A stretch of 64,000 nucleotides of DNA. Source: Candidatus Palauibacter rhopaloidicola. GTDB taxonomy: Bacteria > Gemmatimonadota > Gemmatimonadetes > Palauibacterales > Palauibacteraceae. Made by a program: the position numbers and the translations under genes. A model generated the notes under the pieces. It worked only from the letters and a program-made list of their open reading frames with translations, did no database searches and was not told the origin of the DNA. Shown one piece after another: positions 45,253-54,266 of this stretch. Numbering within the stretch: the first letter of the stretch is position 1; each line of letters starts with the position of its first letter. Location of the stretch: NCBI GenBank assembly GCA_026914155.1, contig JAPPGH010000008.1, positions 124,001 through 188,000 on the forward strand, written 5' to 3'.

Positions 45253-46227
45253 TCAAGTGACGGTCCGCTGAGAAAGTACGACTCCGCCGCGGATGGCGGC
45301 GATTTCGGCGGGGCCGACGCGGCAACAGCCCCCGACGCCGTCGGCTCCCTCTTTCCGCCACTCGGCGGCGCTCCGGGCCCAGTCCATCGGGGTCGCGGGG
45401 CCGGTCCAGCGCTTCGCTTCCGCGTCCCATGCCTCCCCCGAGTTGGGATAGGCGAGGATCGGTTTTCCGGTCGCCGGCCGCGCCGCGCGGATGAGGGGCC
45501 CGACGAAGCGCGGATCGACGCAGTTCACGCCGACCGCGACGACGTGGGGTTCGGCGTCGCACAGGGCGACGGCGGTCTCGAGCGGGGTGGCGTCCGCGAG
45601 GCGCGCGCCGTCGCGACACTGGAAGCTGATCCACGTCGGGCGGTGGGATACGGCGGCGAGCCGGCAGTAGGCGCGCGTCTCCTCCACGGACGGAGTCGTC
45701 TCGCAGGCGAGGACATCGGCCTCCGTCTCGGCGAGGACCTCCCACCGCGGGGCGTGGAAGTCGTACAACTCGGCCGCGGAGAGCCCGTAGTCGCCCGTGT
45801 ACTCCGATCCATCGGCCAGGTAGGCTCCGTACGGCCCGATGCTCGCCGCGACGAGCGGCGGCGGGCGGCTCGCGGACGGCGGGCCGTCGGCGGGAGGCGC
45901 CGCCCGGCCGCCGAGGAACTCCGCGCGGGCCGAGATCGCCGCGTCGACGGACGCGCGCAGGACACGGGCGGTCGCCGTCGCGTCGAGCCCCCGGGCCGCG
46001 AAGCCTTCGAACGTCGCCTGGTAGGTCGCGGTGGCGATGCAGTCGGCCCCCGCGTCGAGGAAGCGGCGGTGCGCGGTGCGGATCGCCTCGGGGTCGTCGA
46101 TGAGGGCGCGGGCGGACCAGAGCGGATCGTCGAGATCGCAGCCCAACGCCTCGAGTTCCGTCGCCAGGCCGCCATCGAGGACGAGAAAGCCCTCCCGCTC
46201 GATGAAGTCGCGGATCGGGTCGATCAA
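45253..46227 (-). CDS. Homocysteine S-methyltransferase family protein
   Basis: This 324-residue barrel enzyme moves a methyl group, usually from S-methylmethionine, to homocysteine. Zinc ligands are visible as Cys in VGVNCVDPRF (about residue 230) and the Cys pair in VGGCCRVGP (about 300). LDGGLATELEALG opens the protein, and TATYQATFEGF is the substrate loop. The start is TTG at 46227, overlapping the stop of the upstream lactamase-fold gene (TTGA). With cystathionine beta-synthase nearby it points to homocysteine handling. Confidence 0.92.
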   Translation of the reverse strand: MIDPIRDFIEREGFLVLDGGLATELEALGCDLDDPLWSARALIDDPEAIRTAHRRFLDAGADCIATATYQATFEGFAARGLDATATARVLRASVDAAISARAEFLGGRAAPPADGPPSASRPPPLVAASIGPYGAYLADGSEYTGDYGLSAAELYDFHAPRWEVLAETEADVLACETTPSVEETRAYCRLAAVSHRPTWISFQCRDGARLADATPLETAVALCDAEPHVVAVGVNCVDPRFVGPLIRAARPATGKPILAYPNSGEAWDAEAKRWTGPATPMDWARSAAEWRKEGADGVGGCCRVGPAEIAAIRGGVVLSQRTVT

Positions 46228-47189
46228 CGCGGGTCCGGCCCGACCATGATCGAGAATCCCTCGAACACGAACTCGACCCCGCCGTCCCGCAGCCGGTTGC
46301 CGACGGCGATGCCGTCGAACATGGCTTCCACGGCGTCGTGCAGCTCGAGCAGCCGCGAGGGCTGCGCGACCGGCGTGTTGTGGCCCGTGAACAGCATCGT
46401 CAGCTGGGGAACGAGTTCGGCGAGCCGGGCCACCGAAGCCCGATACGCCTCCAGGTCCGTCTCGGGGGCGAAGAGCCAGATCGGGCCCTCGTAGAAGGAA
46501 TCGCCGGTCCAGAGGAACCCGGCCTCGCGGTCGAGGAGGGCGATCGCGTCGGGCGTGTGGCCGGGGACGGCGATGACTTCGAGCGTGCGTCCCCCCAGGT
46601 CGATCCGGTGTCCGTCGTCGACGAAGGCGGAGATCTCGAAGGCGGGCGTATGGTAGTTGTCCTCGGTGATCCCCGCGGGCAGGGGCCGGCAGACCGCGCT
46701 TCCGGCCACTTCTCCGCGCACCTCGGCGTTCGTGCGGCCCCGGGCGTGCGCGCGGGTGAACTCCGTGTCCAGGGCGAGCACGCGCTCGAACTCGGCGTTG
46801 CCCCCGACGTGGTCCATGTGCGTGTGGGAGTTGAGGACGGTCATGGGCAGCGCCGTGAGTTCGTCCACGACGGCGCGGATGCGGCCGATCGCCATCCCGG
46901 TGTCGAAGAGGAGGGCGCCCGCCTCGCCCAGGATCAGGTAGGAGATGACCTCCTGGAACTGGAACGGCTCGTAGATCGCGTACACCCGCGGGGCGACGCG
47001 ATACACCTCGAACCAGTCATCCGCGGCTTCGACGCGCTCCAGGTCGGCGTACTGCGAGCGGGGCACGTTCGAGCAGAACCCCGCCGTCGCGGCGCGCGAT
47101 TCGGGGGCGGACTCGCCGCCCGGCGCGCAGGCGAGCGCCCCCCCGGCCAGCGCGCCCGCGGCCGCCAGCCGGAGGATCGCCCCGCGCAC
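46224..47189 (-). CDS. Metallo-beta-lactamase-fold lipoprotein
   Basis: This 321-residue lipoprotein (lipobox GGALACAPGG, Cys about residue 21) has the MBL zinc set: HTHMDHVGG (about residues 122-130), His in VIAVPGHTPDAIAL, Asp in LWTGDSFYEG and the final His in LFTGHNTPVA. The missing third-motif position of true B1/B2 lactamases and the genomic setting argue for a general hydrolase rather than antibiotic resistance. It starts 5 bases after the VPS10-like gene and is coupled to the homocysteine methyltransferase. Substrate unknown. Confidence 0.9.
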   Translation of the reverse strand: MRGAILRLAAAGALAGGALACAPGGESAPESRAATAGFCSNVPRSQYADLERVEAADDWFEVYRVAPRVYAIYEPFQFQEVISYLILGEAGALLFDTGMAIGRIRAVVDELTALPMTVLNSHTHMDHVGGNAEFERVLALDTEFTRAHARGRTNAEVRGEVAGSAVCRPLPAGITEDNYHTPAFEISAFVDDGHRIDLGGRTLEVIAVPGHTPDAIALLDREAGFLWTGDSFYEGPIWLFAPETDLEAYRASVARLAELVPQLTMLFTGHNTPVAQPSRLLELHDAVEAMFDGIAVGNRLRDGGVEFVFEGFSIMVGPDPR

Positions 47190-47194
47190 GTCCG

Positions 47195-50100
47195 CTACCC
47201 GTCGTCGGTGGTGATGACGCGGCCCACTCTCGCCTGGAGCATCCGGTTGAACTCGGCGAGTTCGTCGGCCAGCACCGCCTCCAGCCGCACAACCACTTCA
47301 TCGATCTGGTCGCTCAGGAGCTGCGCCACCTCGGCGTGCTGGTCGGTGGGCGGGAAGTCGGCCGTGCCGACCGCCCCCTGGAGGTACTGCAGACGGCCGG
47401 CGATCATCGAGGGCCAGCGCACTCCGTCCGGCCCCGTGTTCTTGAGCTGCACGAGCTCGCCCTCCACCTCGATGAGCGATTCGTCGAGCGCCTCTCCCGC
47501 CTCGAGCACGTCCTCCGCGTCCCCGGCCTCTTCGAGCACCGGTCGCAGGTCGGAAATCTGGCGCCGCAGGAGTTCGATCCGGTTGACGGCATCGGCGAGC
47601 CGGTTCCGGTCCTCCACGATGTCGTCGAGCAGCGCCTTCTGGGCGAGGATGTCCGCCATCGACCCTTCGGAGCTGGGATCCCGGAGGACGGTCAGCTCCT
47701 CGGACCCCACGTCCTCGCCGTCCACGACGAGCGTCACCGTGTAGGTGCCCGGGGGCTGCCGCGGCCCGCCCCCGAAGCCGAAGAAGCCGCCTCCCACCTG
47801 CCGGGAGACCTCAGGCATGGGCATCCAGTCCGCGAACTGCGGCTTCGTGCGGTACTGGATCGGCTCTGCGTCCGGCCCCCGGAAGTTCCACCACACGCGG
47901 TTGAAGCCGTCGTGGCTGGAGCCGTCGAGCGTGGCCAGCGTCTCGCCGTCCGAGTTCTCGACCCGCACCTGGACTTCGCGCCCCTCCCCGTCCCCGAGCC
48001 AGTAGTTGATCGACGCCCCGTTGGGCGGGTTCTCACCCACGGACCAGTCCTCGTACATGATCTGAGGCTCGGAGATGTCGTTGAAGCGGTACGCGTCGCG
48101 CGGCGCGAACAGGTGCGCGTTGGCGGCCGCGATCTCGGGCGTGAGCTGCTGCACCGCGCTCAGGTCGTCGAGGATCCAGTAGCCGCGTCCGTACGTCCCG
48201 CCCACGAAGTCGTTGAAGTGCTCCTGGATGATGAGCCCGTAGTACGGCGACGGGGGAAGGTTCGGCATGAAGAGCTGCCAGCTCTCCCCGTCGTCGTAAC
48301 TGATGTAGACGTTCGTCTCGGTGCCGAGGTAGAGGAGGCCCGGCCGCACCGGGTCCTCGAGCAGGTAGCGGGTGTAGTCGACGGGGTAGTTGTCGACCCC
48401 GTCGGTGATCTGCGTCCACGTCGCCCCGAAGTCGTCCGTCCTGTAGGCGCGCGCGTCGAAGTCGCCGACCTGGTGGTGCTCGATCGTGATGTAGGCCTTC
48501 GCGACGTCGAAGCGGGAGGCGTCGATGCTCCGCACGATGCCGTCGGGAGGCAGGTTCGGGATGTTCTCCGTGACGTTCGTCCACGTCGCCCCGTCGTCCC
48601 GGCTCACCTGCACGAGGCCGTCGTTCGTCCCCGCCCAGAAGACGCCCTGCTCGATGGGCGACTCGTCGAAGGCGTAGATCACGCAGCAGAACTCCACGCC
48701 GATGTTGTCGGGCGTGAGCCCGCCGGAGACCGTCATCCGCTCCCGGTTGTTCGTGGAGAGGTCGGGGCTGATGACCTCCCAGCTCTGGCCCCGGTTGCGC
48801 GTGCGGTGCACGTGCTGGCTCGTGACGTAGATCGTCTCGCTGTCGTGCGGGGAGATGAGGAGGGGGAAGGTCCACTGGAATCGGTAGCGGATCTCCTCCG
48901 CCGGATATCCCATGGTGGACTCGGGCCACACCTCGACGTCGCGGAACTGGCCGCGCTCCCGGTCGTGCCGCACGACGATGCCGCCGACCGCGCCGGCGCC
49001 GGAGGCGCTCGACCACACGATGTTCGGGTCGGTGGGGTCGGGCGTCGCGAAGCCGCTCTCGCCGCCGCCCACGGTCGTCCAGTCGCCGCGCGGGATGAGT
49101 CCGCGGGCCCAGAAGCCGCTGTAGCGCGTGTTCGACGGCCCGTGGTAGGAGGGCCCGTCCTGCCGGTTCCCCATCACGTTGTAGGGGATCTCGTTGTCCA
49201 CCGTGACGTGGTACATCTGCGCGATCGGCAGCTGCATGCGGGACCACGACTTCATCCGGTTCTCCGTGATCGCGACGCCGCTGTCGCCGCCGATGAAGAC
49301 GCGGTCCGAGTTCTCCGGGTCGGCCCAGATGTCGTGCAGGTCCCACCCCGGGGCCTGCGGGTCCCCGCCCGGGGGACCGCCGCCGAGGAAGTTGAACATC
49401 TCGTACGTCGCACCCCCGTCGCGGCTCACGCTGAAGCTGGACGAGAGGAAGTAGAGTTCGTCGCGGTCGTCGGACGCGACGCCGCAGCGGGTGTAGTAGG
49501 CCTGCCGGGTCGCGAGGTCGTGGCTGTAGTTCACGAGGCGCCACGTGCGGCCGCCGTCATCGCTGCTCCACAGCTCGCCCGTGTCGGTCTCGTACCCCTC
49601 CATCGGCACGCCGTCGCTCGTCTCGATGAGGGCGTACACCCGGTCCGAGTCCGAGTGGGACATGCAGACGGCGATCTTGCCGAGCGTGCCGGTCGGAAGC
49701 CCGTTCCCCTGGAGTTGGGTCCACGTGTCGCCGCCGTCCATCGTGAGGTGGAGACCGCTCCCCGGCCCGCCGCTGTCGCGCTTCCACGTCTTGAGATCGA
49801 TGTCCCACATCGTGGCGAAGATCTTCCGCGGGTTCGCCGGGTCCATGACCATGTCGTAGGCGCCCGTCCCGCGGTCCACGAAGAGGATCTTCTCCCACGA
49901 GGCGCCGCCGTCGAAGGTGCGGTACACGCCGCGCTCGTCGGATTCCGCGTAGGCGTGGCCGAGCGCGGCCACGTACACGACGTCCGCGTCGGTGGGGTGG
50001 ATCAGGATGCGGCCGACGCGGCCGGTCCCCTCCAGTCCCATGTGGGTCCACGTCTCGCCGCCGTCCGTCGACTTCCAGACGCCGTTCCCGATCGAGACGT

Positions 50101-50443
50101 TCGAGCGGATCGAGGTCTCGCCGGTGCCCGCCCACACGACCGCGTGGTCGCTCGGGGCGACGGCGAGGGCACCGATGGAGTGCACGGGCTGGTCGTCGAA
50201 CACGGGCCGCCAGTGCAGGCCGGCGTCGTCCGTCTTCCAGATGCCGCCGGTCGCGGCGCCGGCGAAGTACGTGTTGCGGTCCCCGGGGACCCCGGCGATC
50301 GAGGAGACGCGGTTGCCGACGGGTCCGATGTGGCGCGCCCGCAGCCCCTCGTACTGCTCGGGCGCGAGTTGCTGGGCCGTCAGCGGCGCGGCGGCCGCGA
50401 GCGCGAAGGCGAGACTGATGGAGAAGCGGCGAACGTTGGACAT
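47195..50443 (-). CDS. Secreted VPS10/sortilin-like beta-propeller protein
   Basis: This 1,082-residue protein has a signal peptide (ending APLTAQ, about residue 24). A long BNR/sialidase-type propeller follows, with many S-x-D-x-G-x-T-W motifs (STDGGETW, TMDGGDTW, SSDDGGRTW, SRDDGATW, SYDDGESW). The region 780-930 is Ig-like and the C-terminal 130 residues are helical and charged (LAQKALLDDIV to AEFNRMLQARVG). Such proteins are abundant in soil and marine Gemmatimonadota and Bacteroidota. Despite occasional glycosyl-hydrolase naming, no catalytic residues can be pointed to. Confidence 0.88.
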   Translation of the reverse strand: MSNVRRFSISLAFALAAAAPLTAQQLAPEQYEGLRARHIGPVGNRVSSIAGVPGDRNTYFAGAATGGIWKTDDAGLHWRPVFDDQPVHSIGALAVAPSDHAVVWAGTGETSIRSNVSIGNGVWKSTDGGETWTHMGLEGTGRVGRILIHPTDADVVYVAALGHAYAESDERGVYRTFDGGASWEKILFVDRGTGAYDMVMDPANPRKIFATMWDIDLKTWKRDSGGPGSGLHLTMDGGDTWTQLQGNGLPTGTLGKIAVCMSHSDSDRVYALIETSDGVPMEGYETDTGELWSSDDGGRTWRLVNYSHDLATRQAYYTRCGVASDDRDELYFLSSSFSVSRDGGATYEMFNFLGGGPPGGDPQAPGWDLHDIWADPENSDRVFIGGDSGVAITENRMKSWSRMQLPIAQMYHVTVDNEIPYNVMGNRQDGPSYHGPSNTRYSGFWARGLIPRGDWTTVGGGESGFATPDPTDPNIVWSSASGAGAVGGIVVRHDRERGQFRDVEVWPESTMGYPAEEIRYRFQWTFPLLISPHDSETIYVTSQHVHRTRNRGQSWEVISPDLSTNNRERMTVSGGLTPDNIGVEFCCVIYAFDESPIEQGVFWAGTNDGLVQVSRDDGATWTNVTENIPNLPPDGIVRSIDASRFDVAKAYITIEHHQVGDFDARAYRTDDFGATWTQITDGVDNYPVDYTRYLLEDPVRPGLLYLGTETNVYISYDDGESWQLFMPNLPPSPYYGLIIQEHFNDFVGGTYGRGYWILDDLSAVQQLTPEIAAANAHLFAPRDAYRFNDISEPQIMYEDWSVGENPPNGASINYWLGDGEGREVQVRVENSDGETLATLDGSSHDGFNRVWWNFRGPDAEPIQYRTKPQFADWMPMPEVSRQVGGGFFGFGGGPRQPPGTYTVTLVVDGEDVGSEELTVLRDPSSEGSMADILAQKALLDDIVEDRNRLADAVNRIELLRRQISDLRPVLEEAGDAEDVLEAGEALDESLIEVEGELVQLKNTGPDGVRWPSMIAGRLQYLQGAVGTADFPPTDQHAEVAQLLSDQIDEVVVRLEAVLADELAEFNRMLQARVGRVITTDDG

Positions 50444-50564
50444 GGCTCTCTGCCTCGTGAAACGGGTCGTTTGAGCGACGAAACGTGCGGCCCCGGACGG
50501 ATGCGGGCCAGAGCCCGCGGGACCGGAGACGGGCCAGGGGCCCCGCCGGCGGTTCCTGTCGCCG

Positions 50565-52448
50565 CTAGGAACCCGTGGCGACGGGAAGTTCGACGCTCGA
50601 CGGATGGGTCGCGGAGCGGTACACGCGCACGGTCGGCGGGTCCTCCGACACCTCTTCCGCGTTGTCGCGGTCGGCGCCCATGACCGTGAGGCGCAGCCGA
50701 TGGCCCGCGTTGAAGACGGTCGAGGTCGGGTGCAGGTCGAGCCGCAGTTCGGCCGGCGCGTCCGGAAGCGGTTCGACGTCGCTCGCGTAGCTGCGCTGGA
50801 AGGGGAGGCTGAGGTTGTCCCACGGCGCTTCCGCGAGCGCGCGATGCGAGGCGCGCAGCACGCCCTCGGTCACGTAGCGGGAGGATCCCTCCGCGTCCAC
50901 TTCCTCGAGCAGCACGAAGAAGTCGGCGTCCCGCGTCGACGAGGTCACCCACAGCGTCACGACCGGGTGGCCCGTGACCGTGAGGTCGGACGCCAGCGGC
51001 GGAGTCGTGTAGGTCAGCGACTTCGCATCGGTGTCGCGCAGGTCCGGGTACACCATCTCCGGCGCCGCCCCGACGGCGTTGTCCCAGCGGCTGGAGGTCC
51101 CGGTGGTCGTCGAGAGATCGACCAGGTACTCGTCGAACGCGGCCTCGGCCGTCGGTGCGTCGGGCGAGAGCCCGCCGTCGTTGACCGATGCGACGCTCCC
51201 GCTCGCCCCGGGCGCGAGGAAGAGGCGTTGGCTTGTCGTTTCCGGCGGCCACGCTTCGGACGACGCCCAGCGCCAGTCGCCGGGATCGTTCATGATGGCG
51301 TAGTGGATCGGCGCCTCGTCGAGCACGCCGTTGTCGATGCCCTTGAGCCAGTAGTCGAACCAGCGGTGCTGCTCCACCGCGTACAGCTCGATGCGTTCCG
51401 CCATCAACGCGGGGTCGGGCATGCCGGAGTGGGGCCAGGCCCCGATGCCCAGCTTCTGCGGCCCGCGGTAGTTCGCGAACCAGAGCGTGGCGTCGGTGAT
51501 GAAGATGTCGTACCAGCCGTTCCAGTGGTACGCCGGAACCCCCGCCTCGAGCACGTCTTCGAGCACGCCGCTGGGTCCGTGGCGCTCCCACGCCAGTTCG
51601 GGCGCCGCATGGTCGCGATAGCGCCCCGCGCCGTACTGCTCGAGCACGTCCCAGTTGTCCTCGTGCTCCTCCATCGCCTGCCGCAGGAGCACCCCCTCGA
51701 CGTCCTCGTCCACCGCCGGGGCCGGAATGGAGACGTCGAACTCGCGCGTCAGGCCACCCCAGTGCCCGATGAGGTCATCCCGGTACACGCCGCCGGGATA
51801 CATGAGATCGTACATGTCGAGGGCCGCGACGTCGGGGAAGATCGCCCTGAGCGCCGGCGGGTTGCGGGACGCGGCCATGTACTGCGTGATCCCCAGGTAG
51901 GAACCGCCGTACATGCCGACGTTGCCGTCCGACCAGGGCTGCGAGGCCAGCCACTCGATGAGTTCGACGGCATCGGTCGTCTCCGACTCCGAGAACAGCC
52001 CCTCGTAGCGGCCGAAGGAGGCCCCGCTCCCCCGCACACCGGCCGCCGCCACCACGTAGCCGTGGAGGACGAGCCGCTGGAGATCCTCGTTCGCGTCGAC
52101 CTGCGAGCGGATGTCCGGGAGCGGGTCCAGGTCCGGCGCAATCACGCGGATGATCTGGCCCGGATTGCGGTGATAGCGGGAATGCGTCCACACGACCGGC
52201 AGGGGCTCGCTCTCCGTCACGCCTCCAAGCGCCGGGCGGGTGACCTCGACCGCCAACCGCACGCCGTCGCGCATCTCGACGTAGCGGGAGGTTGTCACCC
52301 AGCCGTCGTACCGGGGCTCGCTGTACCCCTCATAGCGGCCGAACTCCGACACGCGGTCGGGCGCTTCTCCTCCGGCGGCGTCGGCGCCGGGTTCGGCGGC
52401 ACATGCCGCCAGAAGGGCGGGCAGGAAGATGGCGGTGATTCTCTTCAT
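50565..52448 (-). CDS. CocE/NonD-family hydrolase, lipoprotein
   Basis: This 627-residue lipoprotein (lipobox LLAACAAEP, Cys about residue 16) has an alpha/beta-hydrolase core with the nucleophile Ser in YGGSYLGI (about residue 182), the X-Pro dipeptidyl-peptidase C-terminal jelly roll, and the family helix WYDIFITDATLWF. CocE/NonD members hydrolyse esters or N-terminal X-Pro peptides. Asp and His of the triad probably lie near residues 330-370 but cannot be assigned with certainty. There is a 121-base gap to the VPS10-like gene downstream. Confidence 0.9.
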   Translation of the reverse strand: MKRITAIFLPALLAACAAEPGADAAGGEAPDRVSEFGRYEGYSEPRYDGWVTTSRYVEMRDGVRLAVEVTRPALGGVTESEPLPVVWTHSRYHRNPGQIIRVIAPDLDPLPDIRSQVDANEDLQRLVLHGYVVAAAGVRGSGASFGRYEGLFSESETTDAVELIEWLASQPWSDGNVGMYGGSYLGITQYMAASRNPPALRAIFPDVAALDMYDLMYPGGVYRDDLIGHWGGLTREFDVSIPAPAVDEDVEGVLLRQAMEEHEDNWDVLEQYGAGRYRDHAAPELAWERHGPSGVLEDVLEAGVPAYHWNGWYDIFITDATLWFANYRGPQKLGIGAWPHSGMPDPALMAERIELYAVEQHRWFDYWLKGIDNGVLDEAPIHYAIMNDPGDWRWASSEAWPPETTSQRLFLAPGASGSVASVNDGGLSPDAPTAEAAFDEYLVDLSTTTGTSSRWDNAVGAAPEMVYPDLRDTDAKSLTYTTPPLASDLTVTGHPVVTLWVTSSTRDADFFVLLEEVDAEGSSRYVTEGVLRASHRALAEAPWDNLSLPFQRSYASDVEPLPDAPAELRLDLHPTSTVFNAGHRLRLTVMGADRDNAEEVSEDPPTVRVYRSATHPSSVELPVATGS

Positions 52449-52467
52449 GTCGTTCTCGTCCCGCGGG

Positions 52468-53652
52468 TCAGTTGTAGGCGGGCAGTCCCGTAGCGTCGTG
52501 TCCCAGGATCAGGGAATGGATGTCGTGCGTGCCCTCGTACGTATAGACCGACTCCAGGTTCGCCATGTGACGCATCGAGGCGTACTCGGCGAGGATCCCG
52601 TTCGCGCCGAGCAGACGCCGCGACTCGCGGGCGCACTCGCACGCCATGTTCACGTTGTTTCGCTTCGCGAGGGAGACGTGTTGCGGCCGCATCGTTCCCT
52701 CGTCCTTCATCCGGCCGAGCCGGAGGCAGAGAAGCTGCGCCTTCGTGATCTCGGTGAGCATGTCCGCGATCCGGACCTGCTGGATCTGCGTCTGCGCGAT
52801 CGGCGTGCCGTCGAACTGCACGCGGTTCTTCGCGTACTCGATCGACTCGCGATAGCAGGCCATGGCGGCGCCGACGGCCCCCCACGAGATCCCGTAGCGC
52901 GCCTGCGTGAGACACTTCAGCGGGCTCTTGAGCCCCCCGCTGCCGGGGAGGAGGTGCGTGCGCGGCACCCGCACGTCCTGCAGCACGAGTTCGGAGGTGT
53001 CGGAGGCCAGGAGGGAGAGCTTCCCCTTCTGGTCGCTGGCGGAGAAACCGTCGCGCCCGGTCTCGACGATGAAGCCGCGGATCGAGCCGACGTCGTCCAG
53101 ATCTCCGGTCTTGGCCCAGATCACCGCCACGTCGGACATCGAGCCGTTCGTGATCCACATCTTGGCGCCGTTGAGGACCCACTCGTCCCCGTCCTCGACC
53201 GCCCTCGTGATCATGCCGCCGGGGTTGGAGCCGAAGTCGGGCTCGGTGAGGCCGAAGCAGCCGATGGACTCGCCGCTCGCCAGCCGCGGCAGCCACTCTC
53301 GCTTCTGTTCCTCCGATCCGAAGGCGTAGATCGGATACATGACGAGGGCGCCCTGTACGGAGACGAAGGAGCGGATGCCCGAATCCGCCCGCTCGAGTTC
53401 CTGCATGATGAGGCCGTAGGCCACGTTGTTGAGGCCGGCGCAGCCGTACTCCTCGGGGAGGTTCGCCCCGAAGAAGCCGAGTTCGCCCATCTGGGGGATG
53501 AGTTCCCGCGGGAACGTGCGTTCGATGTAGTGGTGGCCGATGATGGGGAGGACCTCGCGGTCCACCCACTCGCGCACCACATCCCGAATGGCGATCTCCT
53601 CTTCGTGAAGGAGCGCATCGAGATTGAAGTAGTCGACACCTTCGAAAGTCAT
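52468..53652 (-). CDS. Acyl-CoA dehydrogenase, glutaryl-CoA dehydrogenase-like
   Basis: This 394-residue FAD enzyme oxidises acyl-CoA. Motifs: FGLTEPDFGSNPGGM (about residue 135, FAD and substrate contact), KMWITNG, and the catalytic glutamate in YTYEGTHDIHSLILG (about 370). The pattern IHSLILG and the opening DYFNLDALLHEEE agree with glutaryl-CoA dehydrogenases, which also decarboxylate. The exact substrate needs its active-site Arg examined by alignment. The ATG overlaps the stop of the small membrane gene upstream (ATGA). Confidence 0.92.
   Translation of the reverse strand: MTFEGVDYFNLDALLHEEEIAIRDVVREWVDREVLPIIGHHYIERTFPRELIPQMGELGFFGANLPEEYGCAGLNNVAYGLIMQELERADSGIRSFVSVQGALVMYPIYAFGSEEQKREWLPRLASGESIGCFGLTEPDFGSNPGGMITRAVEDGDEWVLNGAKMWITNGSMSDVAVIWAKTGDLDDVGSIRGFIVETGRDGFSASDQKGKLSLLASDTSELVLQDVRVPRTHLLPGSGGLKSPLKCLTQARYGISWGAVGAAMACYRESIEYAKNRVQFDGTPIAQTQIQQVRIADMLTEITKAQLLCLRLGRMKDEGTMRPQHVSLAKRNNVNMACECARESRRLLGANGILAEYASMRHMANLESVYTYEGTHDIHSLILGHDATGLPAYN
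53502..53515. repeat. 14-base perfect palindrome GTTCCCGCGGGAAC (copy 4 of 4)
   Basis: This copy lies inside the acyl-CoA dehydrogenase gene. It has the minimal core shared by all four copies. Confidence 0.9.
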
Positions 53653-53930
53653 TCGCGAATCTCTCCGGATTCCGGGCAGCCGGTGGCTGCGGGACGAGGG
53701 ACGGCGGACGAATCCGCGCGGAAACAGTGGACGCCGAGCGCGACGCCGGCGGCGGCGAGGAGCAGGCCCCCGACGACGCCCGGCCAGCCGTACACGTGCG
53801 CGTTGATGACGAGGACGACCCCGACCATGGCGGCGAGCGCCGCGGCCGGAAGCCCCAGCACGATTCGGATGCCGGCGCGCTTGCCGGGCCGGGTGCCCGG
53901 CGGCGGGGCGCCTAGCGGCCGAGCCGCCAT
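53649..53930 (-). CDS. Small two-helix membrane protein, unrecognised
   Basis: This 93-residue protein has a basic, Pro-rich N-terminus and two membrane helices (about residues 21-40 and 47-66). I do not recognise a family. The ATG at 53930 overlaps the end of the zinc-ribbon gene by 19 bases, and its stop overlaps the acyl-CoA dehydrogenase start, so it is expressed with them. A longer reading frame starting upstream is a shadow. Confidence 0.6.
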   Translation of the reverse strand: MAARPLGAPPPGTRPGKRAGIRIVLGLPAAALAAMVGVVLVINAHVYGWPGVVGGLLLAAAGVALGVHCFRADSSAVPRPAATGCPESGEIRE

Positions 53931-54247
53931 CGGGTGTAGCCCTTCACGACCTCGCGGCCGATGCGGAAACCGAGATAGTACGCGGCCACGAGCGGCAGCC
54001 CCCACGCGTACGCGGGCAGGAACGCGAGTTCGGGGGAGGCGCGGAGCCAGACCACGACCCAGACGGCGAAGGGCAGCGTGATGCCTGTGGCGACCACGTG
54101 GCGCCAGCGCCCCATCCGCCGCTGCATGCCCGGCCCGCAGGCTTCGCACCAGTCATCGCCGTCCAGTTGCCCCTTGGGGAACATCAGGCCGCAGGCGCCG
54201 CACATCACGCCCTTGAACTGAAGCTCTTCCATCCGTCCGCGCTCCAT
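53912..54247 (-). CDS. Small zinc-ribbon membrane protein, unrecognised
   Basis: This protein of about 111 residues has an N-terminal zinc ribbon (CGACG, then CEACG 15 residues later, within residues 17-40) followed by two membrane helices (about 55-72 and 77-95) and a basic tail. The fold suggests a cytoplasmic zinc-binding head on a membrane anchor. Start may be ATG 54247 or 54232. It lies 20 bases after the dehydrogenase gene. Function unknown. Confidence 0.6.
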   Translation of the reverse strand: MERGRMEELQFKGVMCGACGLMFPKGQLDGDDWCEACGPGMQRRMGRWRHVVATGITLPFAVWVVVWLRASPELAFLPAYAWGLPLVAAYYLGFRIGREVVKGYTRWRLGR

Positions 54248-54266
54248 GCCGGTCGTTCCGTGCCGG

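Noticed and set aside
46224..47189. Antibiotic-resistance metallo-beta-lactamase
   Set aside because: The zinc motif is shared by many hydrolases, and the lipoprotein anchor and neighbours give no sign of a resistance role.
47336..50683. A 1,115-residue plus-strand open frame opposite the VPS10-like gene
   Set aside because: Its composition (Arg, Val, His, Asp, Pro) mirrors the propeller repeats of the real gene; no signal peptide or domain was found.
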